A stretch of DNA of 64,000 bases from JACVRW01 sp963813495 (GTDB taxonomy: Bacteria > Actinomycetota > Thermoleophilia > Solirubrobacterales > Thermoleophilaceae): NCBI GenBank assembly GCA_963813495.1, contig CAWEZC010000003.1:62001-126000 (forward strand), in the 5' to 3' direction. This document shows positions 1-10,480 of the stretch, one piece after another. Below the pieces are notes generated by a model, which was given only the letters and a program-made list of their open reading frames with translations, searched no databases and had not been told where the DNA came from. Position numbers and translations under genes: made by a program. The stretch's first letter is position 1. Every line of letters begins with the position of its first letter.

Positions 1-2168
<2,168 letters not shown>

Positions 2169-2169
<1 letters not shown>

Positions 2170-3287
2170 CAGGCGGCCACCAGGCGTTCGAGAAAACGGT
2201 CGAAGAGATGTCGGGCGTCGTGCGGGCCGGGGCCCGCCTCGGGGTGGTACTGAACGGTCGAGCCGGGCACGTCGCGCAGCACCAGCCCCTCCACCGTCCG
2301 GTCGTAGAGGTTGAGCTGCTGCAGCTCGGCCACCCCGAAGTCCGTGTCCCAGCGCACGGGCTCGTCGCTGTCGAGCGTTCGCTCGCCACCGGGGCCGAGC
2401 ACGGCGAAGCCGTGGTTCTGCGAGGTGATCTCGATGCTGCCGGTCTCGAGGTCCTTCACCGGGTGATTGGCCCCGCGGTGGCCAAACGGCAGCTTGAAGG
2501 TCTCGAGCCCCACCGCGCGGCAGAGCAACTGGTGGCCCAGGCAGATTCCCCAGACCGGCACCTTGCCGACCACCCCGCGGACGGTCTCCACGACGTAGTC
2601 GAGGGCGGCGGGGTCACCCGGGCCGTTGGCCAGGAAGACGGCGTCGGGCCGGCGAGCCAGCAGCGTTTCGGCGGAGGTGTGGCAGGGATACAGCTCGAGC
2701 TGGACCCCGCGCTCGCGCAGGTTGCGCACGATCGAGCTCTTGATGCCGGTGTCGATGCCGATCACGCGGGGGCCCTCCCCGTCGAGGATCAGGGGCTCGC
2801 TCGGGGTGACCTCGCGGGCGAGATCACGACCCACCATCGACGGCTCGGCCTCGACCTGCTCACGGGCGCGAGCCTCAGGGACGTCGGCCCCGAACACCCC
2901 ACCGCGCATGGCCCCCTTGTCGCGGATGTGGCGCACGAGCGCCCTGGTGTCGACCCCCGATAGCGCCGGCACGCCGCAGTCGGCGAGCCAGGTTAGCCAA
3001 CCGCCCTCGGCTGTCGAGGCATCCTCGCGGTCGATCCCCTCCCGCATTATCACCGCGCGCGCGTGGATGCTGTCGGATTCCATGTGTGCGCCGGCCACGC
3101 CGTAGTTGCCGATCAGCGGATAGGTGAAGACGATGATCTGTCCTGCGTAGCTCGGGTCGGATACCGCCTCCTGGTAGCCCGACATGGCCGTGTTGAAGAC
3201 GACCTCGCCGGTTGCGATGGAACCGGCTCCGACTCCCTCACCGTCGAGGCGGGTGCCGTCCTCGAGCAGGAGATAGGCGGCCGCCAT
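2169..3287 (-). CDS. carA: Carbamoyl-phosphate synthase small (glutaminase) subunit
   Basis: Hydrolyses glutamine and passes ammonia to CarB for carbamoyl phosphate synthesis in the pyrimidine and arginine pathways. The 372 residues match the family length. The N-terminal CPSase domain contains FNTAMSGYQE and TYPLIGNYGV. The C-terminal class I glutamine amidotransferase domain has GICLGHQLL with nucleophile Cys249 and YHPEAGPGPHD with His348 and Glu350, so the catalytic triad is complete. The ATG overlaps the pyrC stop (TGATG) and the stop overlaps the carB start. Pyrimidine-linked placement suggests this copy serves UMP synthesis and shares the PyrR control of the operon. Confidence 0.97.
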
Positions 3288-4654
3288 CAGCTCACCGCTC
3301 CCACCGCGAACGAGCGCTCGCGGTACGCCACGGCTCCGTCGGCGATCGTCATCCGCACGCGGCCCGTCAGGCGTCGCCCCGCGAAGGCGCAGTTGTCGGA
3401 GCGGCTCTCGTAGCCGGCGTCACCGACCTCCCAGTCGGCGTCGAGGTCGGCCAGGCAGACGTTGGCGGAGGAACCGGGGGTCAGGCTGGGGACATCGAGG
3501 CCGAACGGCACCCCGCCTGAGGTCATACGCTCGATCAGCAGGCCGAGGCCGATCACGCCGGGCACCACCAGGCCGGTGTGCAGTGCGGCGAAGGCGGTCT
3601 CGAGCCCGGTCACGCCCATCGGGGCGAGCTCGAAGGGCTGCTCCTTCTCCTCGCGCGCGTGAGGGGCGTGGTCGGTGGCCACGCAGTCGATCGTGCCGGA
3701 GCGCAGCGCGGCGATCAGCGCCTGGCGGTCGGCTTCCGCGCGCAGGGGCGGGTTCATCTTCATGTTGGTGTCGAGCGTCCGCACGTCCTCGTCGGTGAGA
3801 AGCAGGTGGTGCGGTGTGGCCTCGCAGGTGACCAGCGTGCCGGCGGCCTTGGCCTGCTCGAGGGCGTGGACCGTCTCGCGCGCGGATACGTGCTGGACGT
3901 GGATGCGCCCCTCCTCGTAGAGCGCCAGCGCGCAGTCCCGCGCCACCATGGTGGACTCGGAAACCGAGGGGATCCCGGCCACGCCGAGCAGCGCCGAGAC
4001 CGCTCCCTCGTGCATTGCGCCGCCGCCCGACAGCGAGGGGTCTTCCTCGTGCAGCGCGAGCATGCGGCCTGCGAGGCGCTGGTACTGGAGCGCCTGGCGC
4101 AGGACGCCGGCGGAACGCACCGGCAGGCCGTCGTCGGTGAACCCGGCCGCTCCGGCGTCGGCCAGCTCCGCCATCTCGGTCATGCGCTCGCCCTGCTGGC
4201 CCACCGTGACGGCGGCCATGAAGCCGGTGGGGATGCGCGCCTCGGCTCGTGCGCGCTCGCGCAGCGAGCGCAGCACCGGCGCCGAGTCGACCACCGGCTC
4301 GGTGTTGGGCTGGGCGATGATCGCGCAGAAGCCGCCGGCGGCCGCCGCCCGGGTGCCGGAGTCGATGTCCTCCTCGTCCTCCCGGCCCGGGGTGCGCAGG
4401 TGCACGTGCGGATCCACGAAGGCGGGAAAGGCGTGCAGCCCCTCCGCCTCCACCAGCTCGGCTCCGTCGGGCGCCTCGAGTGAGTCGCCCAGCTCGGCCA
4501 CCCCGCCGTCGCGGATCAGCAGATCGGAGATCGAGTCCAGGCCCGCGCGGGGGTCGAAGAGGTGGGCCCCGCGAACCAGCACGGCGGCTCCCTGACCCCC
4601 GGCGCGATCGAGCTCGAGCGCCGGGCTCCTCGAGCTGCTCGACGCGGTCCTCAT
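3287..4654 (-). CDS. pyrC: Dihydroorotase
   Basis: Cyclises N-carbamoyl-aspartate to dihydroorotate, the third step of pyrimidine synthesis. The 455 residues fit the class I amidohydrolase type. The metal motif DPHVHLRTPG is at residues 81-90 (His83, His85); the family consensus is DPHVHLREPG, so Glu is Thr here. A later ATDHAPH motif supplies the catalytic Asp. The first ~20 residues are Ser- and Ala-rich and precede the amidohydrolase fold, so a later start cannot be excluded. The ATG overlaps the pyrB stop by four bases (ATGA). It lies inside the pyr operon and is probably translationally coupled on both sides. Confidence 0.95.
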   Translation of the reverse strand: MRTASSSSRSPALELDRAGGQGAAVLVRGAHLFDPRAGLDSISDLLIRDGGVAELGDSLEAPDGAELVEAEGLHAFPAFVDPHVHLRTPGREDEEDIDSGTRAAAAGGFCAIIAQPNTEPVVDSAPVLRSLRERARAEARIPTGFMAAVTVGQQGERMTEMAELADAGAAGFTDDGLPVRSAGVLRQALQYQRLAGRMLALHEEDPSLSGGGAMHEGAVSALLGVAGIPSVSESTMVARDCALALYEEGRIHVQHVSARETVHALEQAKAAGTLVTCEATPHHLLLTDEDVRTLDTNMKMNPPLRAEADRQALIAALRSGTIDCVATDHAPHAREEKEQPFELAPMGVTGLETAFAALHTGLVVPGVIGLGLLIERMTSGGVPFGLDVPSLTPGSSANVCLADLDADWEVGDAGYESRSDNCAFAGRRLTGRVRMTIADGAVAYRERSFAVGAVS

Positions 4655-5601
4655 GCCGGCTGCGGCTCCGCCTCGGCCTCGGCCCGGGCCGCACTCGGGG
4701 CGCCCCGGCCGGCCAGCAGCTCGTAGAGCACCGCCATGCGCACCACCACCCCTGACTCGACCTGCTCGGTGATCAGCGCCTGAGGCGAGTCGATCACCTC
4801 GGCCGCCAGCTCGACTCCGCGGTTCACCGGACCGGGGTGCATCAGCAGCTGGTTGGGGCCCAGCCGGCGGCCGTCGATCTGGTAGCGCGCGGCGTATTCG
4901 CGCAGCGAGGGGACGAACGAGCCGCTCATGCGCTCGTGCTGCATGCGCAGGGCATAGACGACGTCGGCCGAGGGCAGCTCGTCGAGCGTGTGGCGGACCG
5001 CGCAGCCCAGCGACTCGATCCCTCGCGGAATCAGCGTGGGCGGTCCGCAGACCGTGACCTCGCAGCCCATCCGCGTGAAGGCCAGGATGCCCGAGCGCGC
5101 GACGCGGCTGTGCAGGACGTCGCCCACGATCCAGACGCGCAGACCCTCGAGCGAGCCGACCCTGCGCTTGAGGGTGTAGAGGTCGAGCAGCGCCTGGGTC
5201 GGGTGCTCGTGCTTGCCGTCGCCCGCATTGATCACCGAGGCGCGCGTCCAGCGGGCCACGAGGCCGGCGGCGCCGGCGTGCGGCGTGCGGATCACGATCG
5301 CGGCCGGGTCGTAGGCCGAGAGCGTCTGAACGGTGTCCTTGAGCGACTCACCTTTCTCGACCGCCGAACCCGTGGACTTGATCGTCACGAGGTCGGCGGA
5401 GAGCCGCTTGGCGGCGAGCTCGAAGCTCGACTGCGTGCGCGTGGAGGCCTCGTAGAAGAGATTGATGACGGTGCGCCCGCGCAGGGTCGGCACCTTCTTG
5501 ATCTCGCGCCCCGACACCTCGGCAAAGCTCTCGGCGCGGCCGAGGATGCGCTCGATGTCCTCGCGAGGAAGATCATCGACCGTCAACAGGTGCCTACGCA
5601 T
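4651..5601 (-). CDS. pyrB: Aspartate carbamoyltransferase catalytic subunit
   Basis: Condenses carbamoyl phosphate with aspartate to N-carbamoyl-aspartate. The 316 residues match the family. The carbamoyl-phosphate motif STRT is at residues 53-56 within FYEASTRTQSSFE. KHEHPTQALLD and MHPGPVNRGVE are further hallmarks. No pyrI regulatory subunit is present, as expected for operons controlled by PyrR. The last ~20 residues are a low-complexity Ala/Glu tail. The ATG lies inside the end of pyrR (8-base overlap), and the stop overlaps the pyrC start. Confidence 0.96.
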   Translation of the reverse strand: MRRHLLTVDDLPREDIERILGRAESFAEVSGREIKKVPTLRGRTVINLFYEASTRTQSSFELAAKRLSADLVTIKSTGSAVEKGESLKDTVQTLSAYDPAAIVIRTPHAGAAGLVARWTRASVINAGDGKHEHPTQALLDLYTLKRRVGSLEGLRVWIVGDVLHSRVARSGILAFTRMGCEVTVCGPPTLIPRGIESLGCAVRHTLDELPSADVVYALRMQHERMSGSFVPSLREYAARYQIDGRRLGPNQLLMHPGPVNRGVELAAEVIDSPQALITEQVESGVVVRMAVLYELLAGRGAPSAARAEAEAEPQPA

Positions 5602-6154
5602 CGCTCGTCTCCTCCACGCTGGCCTCCGAGATGCCGACCTCGTCGAGGCCGTCGATCTCCTCCACCCTCACGTTGACCCGCTCCCAGCGCGACGTGGGAA
5701 GGTTCTTGCCCACGTAGTCGGGCCGGATCGGCAACTCGCGATGACCGCGATCGGCCAGCACGGCGAGCTGCACCCGGCGAGGGCGGCCGTAGTCGAACAG
5801 CGCGTCGATTCCGGCCCGCACCGTCCGGCCGGTGTAGAGCACGTCGTCCACGAGCACGATCGTGGTGTCCTCGACCGGGAAGTCGACGTGGGAGGCATGG
5901 ACCACCGGCTGGTAGTCGGGTCCTCGGGTGCCCACGTCGTCGCGGTAGAAGCTGATGTCGATGTCACCCAGGGGCACCGGCTCCCCCACCAGATCGGCCA
6001 CGAGATCGCGCAGGCGCGCGGCCAGCACGGCGCCGCGACGGTGAATGCCCACGACCGCGACTCCCTCGCCACCCGTCTTCTCGACGATCTCGTGTGCGAT
6101 GCGCACCAGCGTGCGCCGCACGTCCTCGCGATCGAGGACCGTCTTCTCGTCCAA
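5594..6154 (-). CDS. pyrR: Bifunctional pyr operon regulator / uracil phosphoribosyltransferase
   Basis: PyrR binds pyr mRNA when UMP is high and lowers expression of the operon; it also has uracil phosphoribosyltransferase activity. The 186 residues include the PRPP-binding loop VLVDDVLYTGRTVRAG at about residues 100-115. The start is a TTG, preceded by a strong AGGAAGGGG ribosome binding site with seven bases between. A nearby upstream GTG is in another frame. It is the first gene of the operon and the only regulator in it. A PyrR-box-like sequence overlaps its own leader (6171-6184), which suggests translational autocontrol. Confidence 0.95.
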   Translation of the reverse strand: MDEKTVLDREDVRRTLVRIAHEIVEKTGGEGVAVVGIHRRGAVLAARLRDLVADLVGEPVPLGDIDISFYRDDVGTRGPDYQPVVHASHVDFPVEDTTIVLVDDVLYTGRTVRAGIDALFDYGRPRRVQLAVLADRGHRELPIRPDYVGKNLPTSRWERVNVRVEEIDGLDEVGISEASVEETSDA

Positions 6155-6159
6155 CTCAC

Positions 6160-6200
6160 TGCCCCTTCCTGGCCTCGCCGGACCGGGTTAAAGGAACCTT
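6160..6200 (-). promoter_or_regulatory. Putative PyrR-binding RNA hairpin overlapping the pyrR ribosome binding site
   Basis: Read on the minus strand, positions 6184-6171 are GGTCCGGCGAGGCC. This fits the known PyrR loop consensus ARUCCNGNGAGGYU at 12 of 14 positions. Flanking CCGG and CC-A-GG segments can pair with a bulged A, and CCTT upstream can pair with AAGG inside the ribosome binding site AGGAAGGGG. No terminator is visible between this site and the TTG, so the likely mode is blocking translation of pyrR and coupled genes, as proposed in mycobacteria. The motif is seen; the mechanism is inferred. Confidence 0.6.
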
Positions 6201-6271
6201 GGCGCGAGACTACCAACGCCTGCCGACGTCAGACTCGCAACCCTCCGGCAGGACAGCTACTCTCGGGTCAG

Positions 6272-6562
6272 GTGAACGCCGAGCGCGCCAAGGCATACGG
6301 CAGGCTGATGCAGATTGCGGCCGCCGAGGGCCCCGAGGCCCTCGAGCCCGCGGAGCAGATCCTGCTGCGCGAGGCCGCCGACGCAGTCTTCTTCTCTTCG
6401 GACATCGCACTGGACGAAGAGGCCCGCGAGGGGCTAGCCAGCGTGGGCGACCTGACGGGCACCTTGGTCGGGTCCGAGCGCTGGGAAGCCGCACGCGCCG
6501 AGCAGGTGCTGCAGGACCTCGAGGCCTGCGGCCCGGCGCAGCTGGTGCGTCTGGGCGAGTAG
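6272..6562 (+). CDS. Small acidic protein of unknown function
   Basis: A 96-residue reading frame from a GTG, diverging from pyrR. The product is mostly helical by composition, rich in Ala and Glu, with no Cys-based metal site, no membrane segment and no signal peptide. It begins VNAERAKAYGRLMQIAAAEG and ends QLVRLGE. I do not recognise the family. It shares a 117-base divergent intergenic stretch with pyrR and is convergent with rnz (25 bases between the stops). There is no strong ribosome binding site (only GGTCAG just ahead of the GTG). The downstream rnz stop leaves no room for a longer product. Confidence 0.6.
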   Translation: MNAERAKAYGRLMQIAAAEGPEALEPAEQILLREAADAVFFSSDIALDEEAREGLASVGDLTGTLVGSERWEAARAEQVLQDLEACGPAQLVRLGE

Positions 6563-6587
6563 ACGCGGCCCGACGGACCCGGAGCTT

Positions 6588-7547
6588 TCAGCCTTCCGGT
6601 GCGGCCACCGGTTGCAGCGGGCTATCCGACGCGCGGATCAGGGTCGGGTCACCGCGTTCGGGGAAGGGGATCTCGATGCGGTCGAAGTCGCGCGGCACCA
6701 CCGTGTTGGGAAAGCGCTCGCGGGCCTCGTCGCGGACCTGGCCACCCGAGTAACGCGGCGAGATGTGCGTGAGCGCCAGCAGCGCCACACCGGCCGCGGT
6801 CGCCAGTTCGCCGGCCTGGGCGGCGGTGGAGTGACGAGTCTCGCGGGCACGCTCGGCGTCCTCCTCCGTGAAGGTGGCCTCGTGCACAAGGAGATCGGCT
6901 TCCCAGGCCACCAGCCGGGTCATGTCGCTCGGCGCGGTGTCGCCGGTCAGCACCAGCTTGCGCCCGCGGCGCTCCTCCCCCATCACCTGGGCGGGTTCGA
7001 CACCGTTCACGGTCTCGCCCCGCTGCAGGCGCCCGAAGTCGGGACCCGCGGTCACGCCGAGCTCACGCGCGCGGACGGGATCGAACACGCCGGGCCGCGG
7101 CTCTTCGACCAGCGAGTAGCCCAGGCCACGTCCGCCGTGGTCCACCTCGAAGGAGGCGATCCGGAAGCCGTCCCGTTCGAGCTCGTCGTTGGGCTCGAGC
7201 TCCACGAGCTCGAGCGGGAAGGTGAGCTTCCCGATGACCGGGGCGAGCAGGTCGAACAGGCGGCGCAGGCCGCGGGGCCCGTAGACCGTGAGTGCCCGCT
7301 CGCGCTGTCGCAGCGTGAAGGTCTTGAGCATGCCCGGCAGGCCGAGGACGTGATCCGCATGGAAGTGGGTGATCAGCAGCTCCTCGAGCTCGACGAGGCC
7401 GACCGAGCGCATCAGCTGGCGCTGGGTTCCCTCGCCACAGTCCACGAGCAGGCGGTCGCCGCCGCGGCGTACGAGCGTGGCGGGCAGGCCGCGCCGCGGG
7501 CTGGGTGAGGAGCCGGCGGTGCCCAGAAAGACGACGTCCAGATCCAT
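6588..7547 (-). CDS. rnz: Ribonuclease Z (tRNA 3' endonuclease)
   Basis: Removes the 3' trailer of tRNA precursors. The 319 residues have the short-form RNase Z layout. Motifs in order: FLGTAGSSPSPRR at the N-terminus, GEGTQRQL at 39-46, the metal motif HFHADHVLGLPG starting at residue 61 (His61, His63, Asp65, His66), TGDTAPSD with the bridging Asp near 216, and LTHISPRY near 275. All metallo-beta-lactamase ligands are present. The ATG follows the upstream nucleotidyltransferase stop by two bases, so it is the last gene of a minus-strand operon. The tRNA-Arg at 8963 lacks an encoded CCA, so it needs this activity plus CCA addition. Confidence 0.95.
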   Translation of the reverse strand: MDLDVVFLGTAGSSPSPRRGLPATLVRRGGDRLLVDCGEGTQRQLMRSVGLVELEELLITHFHADHVLGLPGMLKTFTLRQRERALTVYGPRGLRRLFDLLAPVIGKLTFPLELVELEPNDELERDGFRIASFEVDHGGRGLGYSLVEEPRPGVFDPVRARELGVTAGPDFGRLQRGETVNGVEPAQVMGEERRGRKLVLTGDTAPSDMTRLVAWEADLLVHEATFTEEDAERARETRHSTAAQAGELATAAGVALLALTHISPRYSGGQVRDEARERFPNTVVPRDFDRIEIPFPERGDPTLIRASDSPLQPVAAPEG

Positions 7548-7549
7548 GG

Positions 7550-8071
7550 CTAGGGCTGCTCCGCCGCGTCGTTCTCCAGTTCCTGATCCGAGCGCGCGAG
7601 AGCAGCGATGTCGAGCAGGTCCTGCCGGCGCCCGGAGGCGCGCTTCATGCGGATGAGGTCGTCGAGCCCGGACACGCTCAGGGTCGTTCCTTCGAGGTCG
7701 ATCGTCAGCGCGCGGCCGACGAGGTCGTCGTAGCTGGCCGGTGCCCCGTCCGTGTGCTCGATGTTGAGCAGGTCCAGCCGGCCGTGCTTGGTCACCAGGG
7801 GCACCAGGGGAGCCCGGCGAAGCAGGTGCGGATCCTGGACGTTGACCGGGGCGGGCGTTCGCCAGCCCTCGGCCTCGAGGTCGGCCAGGGCCTCGCTGAG
7901 CCTGCTCAGGTTGGCCGCGGTAGGTCGTGGAATGACGTCCAGATCGCCGGTTCCGCGCAGATAGCCGTGCGTCTGAACCGCCACTCCGCCGACGATGACG
8001 AAATCGACGCCGTGGTCGGCGAGTGCATCGAGAATCGCCTGACCGTCGAACGAGCCGTCAGCCCCGGTCAT
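7550..8071 (-). CDS. Nucleotidyltransferase-fold protein, possible toxin partner of the adjacent HTH protein
   Basis: A 173-residue protein with FVIVGGVAVQTHGYLRGTGD followed by LDV near residues 19-42. This is the GG..A....R.T.DLD pattern of small nucleotidyltransferases related to the AbiEii/MNT-type toxin group. A short helical tail (LDDLIRMKRASGRRQDLLDI) is also typical of that group. The ATG at 8071 has a clear AGGTGGGAG ribosome binding site and overlaps the end of the XRE gene by 14 bases. The pairing of an XRE regulator with such a fold is like type IV toxin-antitoxin modules, though order and partner vary. A housekeeping nucleotidyl transfer role is the alternative. The substrate cannot be told from sequence. 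Confidence 0.75.
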   Translation of the reverse strand: MTGADGSFDGQAILDALADHGVDFVIVGGVAVQTHGYLRGTGDLDVIPRPTAANLSRLSEALADLEAEGWRTPAPVNVQDPHLLRRAPLVPLVTKHGRLDLLNIEHTDGAPASYDDLVGRALTIDLEGTTLSVSGLDDLIRMKRASGRRQDLLDIAALARSDQELENDAAEQP

Positions 8072-8399
8072 CTCCCACCTTCGCTCGGCGGCCGGCCGCC
8101 GCAAGACCGCTGGCAAGGCCGTTGAAGCGCAGTCCGCTGCGAAGCCGAACCTCCGGGGAGAGTGCTCGGTCCTGCAGCAGGTGCTCGGGGCGGTAGCGGC
8201 CCTCCAGCGGCCTGGCGTCGAGCACAGGTTCATCGCCCATGGCCGTCAGGATGGAGCGAAGGCGGCCCCAGGTGACATCCTCGTCGCCGCGTTCGATGCG
8301 GGCGATAGCGCTCTGAGAGGTGCCGGCCCGCAGGGCGAGTGCCCGCTGGCTCAGACCCTTGCGCTTGCGCGTGCTGCGAATGAGTTCTCCGGGGGTCAT
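8058..8399 (-). CDS. XRE-family helix-turn-helix regulator, possible antitoxin
   Basis: A 113-residue protein with an N-terminal XRE/Cro-type HTH at residues 1-55: ELIRSTRKRKGLSQRALALR, then AGTSQSAIARIERGDEDVTW. The C-terminal half is unclassified and Arg-rich. The start overlaps the phosphodiesterase stop by four bases (ATGA), and its own stop lies inside the next gene. It is therefore co-transcribed with the nucleotidyltransferase-fold protein, and the pair looks like an antitoxin-toxin or restriction-like regulator couple. Autoregulation is likely from the family, but I saw no clear operator. Confidence 0.85.
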   Translation of the reverse strand: MTPGELIRSTRKRKGLSQRALALRAGTSQSAIARIERGDEDVTWGRLRSILTAMGDEPVLDARPLEGRYRPEHLLQDRALSPEVRLRSGLRFNGLASGLAAAGRRAKVGDDRG

Positions 8400-8896
8400 G
8401 ACGCCGGAAACGGTATCAGCTCGAAGTCGATTCGCCCGCCGTCCACACGGGCCAGCCCCATCGTATGAGCCGGCGCCCGGCGGCGCTCCGTCGGGCTGCC
8501 CGGATTGAAGATCTGAAAGCCGTCCTCGGCCCGCTCGTGCAGGGGCATATGGGAATGGCCGAACACCACGGCCTCGGCCCGGTCCCCAAAGTGCCGGCGC
8601 ATCCGCGCCAGCCGGCCGGCCGAGGGGCCGCCGTCGTGGACCATCGCGATCCGAGCGCCCTCAGCCTCGACGATGCGCGTCACCGGGAGGCACGCACGCA
8701 GCTCCGAGCTGTCCACGTTGCCGCAGACCCCTAGCAGCGGCGGGCCGATCCGCTCGAGCTCCTCCAGGACCTCGAGCTCGGCGAAGTCACCGGCGTGGAG
8801 CAGGAGGTCCGCGCCGGCGATGCGCTTGGCGCAGCTCTGCGGCAGGCGGCGGCCGCCACGCGGCATGTGGGTGTCGGAGATGACGGCGATCAGCAC
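8396..8896 (-). CDS. YfcE/MJ0936-type metallophosphodiesterase
   Basis: A 166-residue calcineurin-like phosphoesterase of the small YfcE group. The metal-binding motifs are in order and complete: ISDTHMP (residues 6-12), HAGD near 34-37, GNVD near 59-62, VHDGG near 87, FGHSHMP near 111-117 and NPGS near 132. These enzymes hydrolyse phosphodiesters; the physiological substrate is not known. The start is a GTG. It is the first gene of the minus-strand run that continues through the HTH and nucleotidyltransferase genes to rnz; the tRNA-Arg starts 66 bases away on the other strand. Confidence 0.88.
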   Translation of the reverse strand: MLIAVISDTHMPRGGRRLPQSCAKRIAGADLLLHAGDFAELEVLEELERIGPPLLGVCGNVDSSELRACLPVTRIVEAEGARIAMVHDGGPSAGRLARMRRHFGDRAEAVVFGHSHMPLHERAEDGFQIFNPGSPTERRRAPAHTMGLARVDGGRIDFELIPFPAS

Positions 8897-8962
8897 GGCT
8901 GGACGCGGACCGGTTCAAGGGGACGGCCGCACGGTAGCCGACCGTTTAGCCTGTCGATTTCC

Positions 8963-9035
<73 letters not shown>

Positions 9036-9117
9036 TGCCCCAACGATCGCCCAGCCGCTCTGCGTGCCCGAGCGAGTGTCTCGGTCAACAAGGCCGGGCG
9101 GTGCCTAAACTCGGCGT

Positions 9118-9432
9118 GTGGCGTTCCAACGCGGGATCGACGGGCCGGAGGCAGCGCGCCCCGAGACGATCGAACAGCAGCCGGCCCGGCACGAGAAGCG
9201 GCGAGCGTCGAGCTCGTCGCTGTTGGCCCTCGGCACGCTCGCCTGTCCCGGCTGTGACGCCCCAGTGGCGCCCCCGGATTCCCCAAAGTCACCGGCCGAC
9301 CCGCTCGGCTGCGGGTTCTGCGGCCACTCGGCTACGGTGCGCCACTTCCTCTCGTTCGCCGTGCCGACGCGCCCAACGCGCGTAGAGGTGCGTGTCGTCG
9401 AGCACGGGGAACTGTGGCGCCGATCGCCCTGA
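9118..9432 (+). CDS. Small zinc-ribbon-like protein of unknown function
   Basis: A 104-residue frame from a GTG, 82 bases after the tRNA. Two Cys pairs, CPGC near residue 43 and CGFC near 65 followed by His, look like a zinc ribbon. The N-terminal 35 residues are charged and low complexity, and the C-terminus (RHFLSFAVPTRPTRVEVRVV) could form a short beta structure. No signal peptide or membrane span. No ribosome binding site is obvious, so translation rests on the conserved-looking metal motif. Function not recognised. Confidence 0.55.
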   Translation: MAFQRGIDGPEAARPETIEQQPARHEKRRASSSSLLALGTLACPGCDAPVAPPDSPKSPADPLGCGFCGHSATVRHFLSFAVPTRPTRVEVRVVEHGELWRRSP

Positions 9433-9526
9433 CCTGGGTGGGTACGGCAGAGCCCTACGAGTTCTACTCCTCGCAGTTCATCGGCCATACGCCGGACGAC
9501 GCACAGCTCCACCGTGGCTGCGCCAC

Positions 9527-10480
9527 CTATGCCAGCCTGCGCTCGTACCAGGCCCAGGTCCTCCGCAGGCCCTCGTCGAGGTCTATCCGGGGCGTCCAGC
9601 CGAGCTCCTCCCGGATCGCCGTCGAATCGAGGAACTGCCGGTCGATCTCTGCGAACGGTACGCCCTCGCCCCTTATCTCCGGCTCGACCGCTCGGCCCGC
9701 CACCTCGATCATGCGCCTCACCAGGTCCAGCACCGCCACCGGCTCGCCTCGGCCGGCGTTCCAGGCCCGCCCGACGGCCTCGGGGCGTTCAAGCGACCTG
9801 GCCACCGCCAGGTAGGCCTCCACCGCATCGTCGATGAAGAGGTAGTCGCGCTGGGGAGTGCCGTCGGAACGGATCACGGGACGCTCGCCACGCGCAAGAG
9901 CGCGCGCCGTGTCGGGAATCAAGCGCGACCAGTTGAGGTCACCCGGTCCATAGACGTTGGCCAGGCGGGTCACCGCCAGCGCCATCCCGTAGGTGACCGC
10001 GTAGGATCGCGCGATCAGGTCCGTACAGGCCTTCGTCACGTCGTAGGGGTAGCGCGCCCGGAGCGCGAAGTCCTCGCGGTAAGGGAGCTCGTCGTGCTCG
10101 CCGTAGGCCTTGTCCGAGGAGGCCACCACGATCCGCTCGACGGCGCCGTGCACGCGGCAGGCCTCGAGCAGGTTGTAGGTGCCGCGGATGTTCGCCTCGA
10201 AGGTCGATAGCGGCGAGCGGTTGGCGGTGCCCACGATGGTCTGGGCGCCCAGGTGAAAGACGACTCGGACCTCGTGTTCGTTCAGCACGCGCAGCAGCGA
10301 GGCGTAGTCCGCCAGGTCGGCGAGCGCCAGCACACAGCGCTCTCCGATGCCCTCCAGGGCGAAGCGCGACTGCGGGTCGACGTCCCGCCTCAGCGCGACG
10401 ACCCTCTCGCCACCGTCCAGGAGCCGCTCCGCGAGCGCCGAGCCGATGAACCCCTGCGCCCCTGTGACGAGGACGCTCAG
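9527..10480 (-). CDS. NAD-dependent epimerase/dehydratase (GDP-sugar or UDP-sugar 4,6-dehydratase type)
   Basis: An extended short-chain dehydrogenase of 317 residues. The N-terminal Rossmann motif VTGAQGFIG and the catalytic triad-like SSDKAYG ... YPYDVTK are present, with RLANVYGPGD and RDYLFIDDAV downstream, as in sugar-nucleotide dehydratases and epimerases. No ATG, GTG or TTG lies ahead of the Rossmann motif in this frame. The only start that keeps it is a CTG at 10480, whose CTGA overlaps the sulfur-carrier stop by three bases, mirroring the usual ATGA coupling. A GTG start at 10333 would delete the NAD-binding loop. It ends the metM-type operon although its role is in sugar metabolism. 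Confidence 0.85.
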   Translation of the reverse strand: MSVLVTGAQGFIGSALAERLLDGGERVVALRRDVDPQSRFALEGIGERCVLALADLADYASLLRVLNEHEVRVVFHLGAQTIVGTANRSPLSTFEANIRGTYNLLEACRVHGAVERIVVASSDKAYGEHDELPYREDFALRARYPYDVTKACTDLIARSYAVTYGMALAVTRLANVYGPGDLNWSRLIPDTARALARGERPVIRSDGTPQRDYLFIDDAVEAYLAVARSLERPEAVGRAWNAGRGEPVAVLDLVRRMIEVAGRAVEPEIRGEGVPFAEIDRQFLDSTAIREELGWTPRIDLDEGLRRTWAWYERRLA

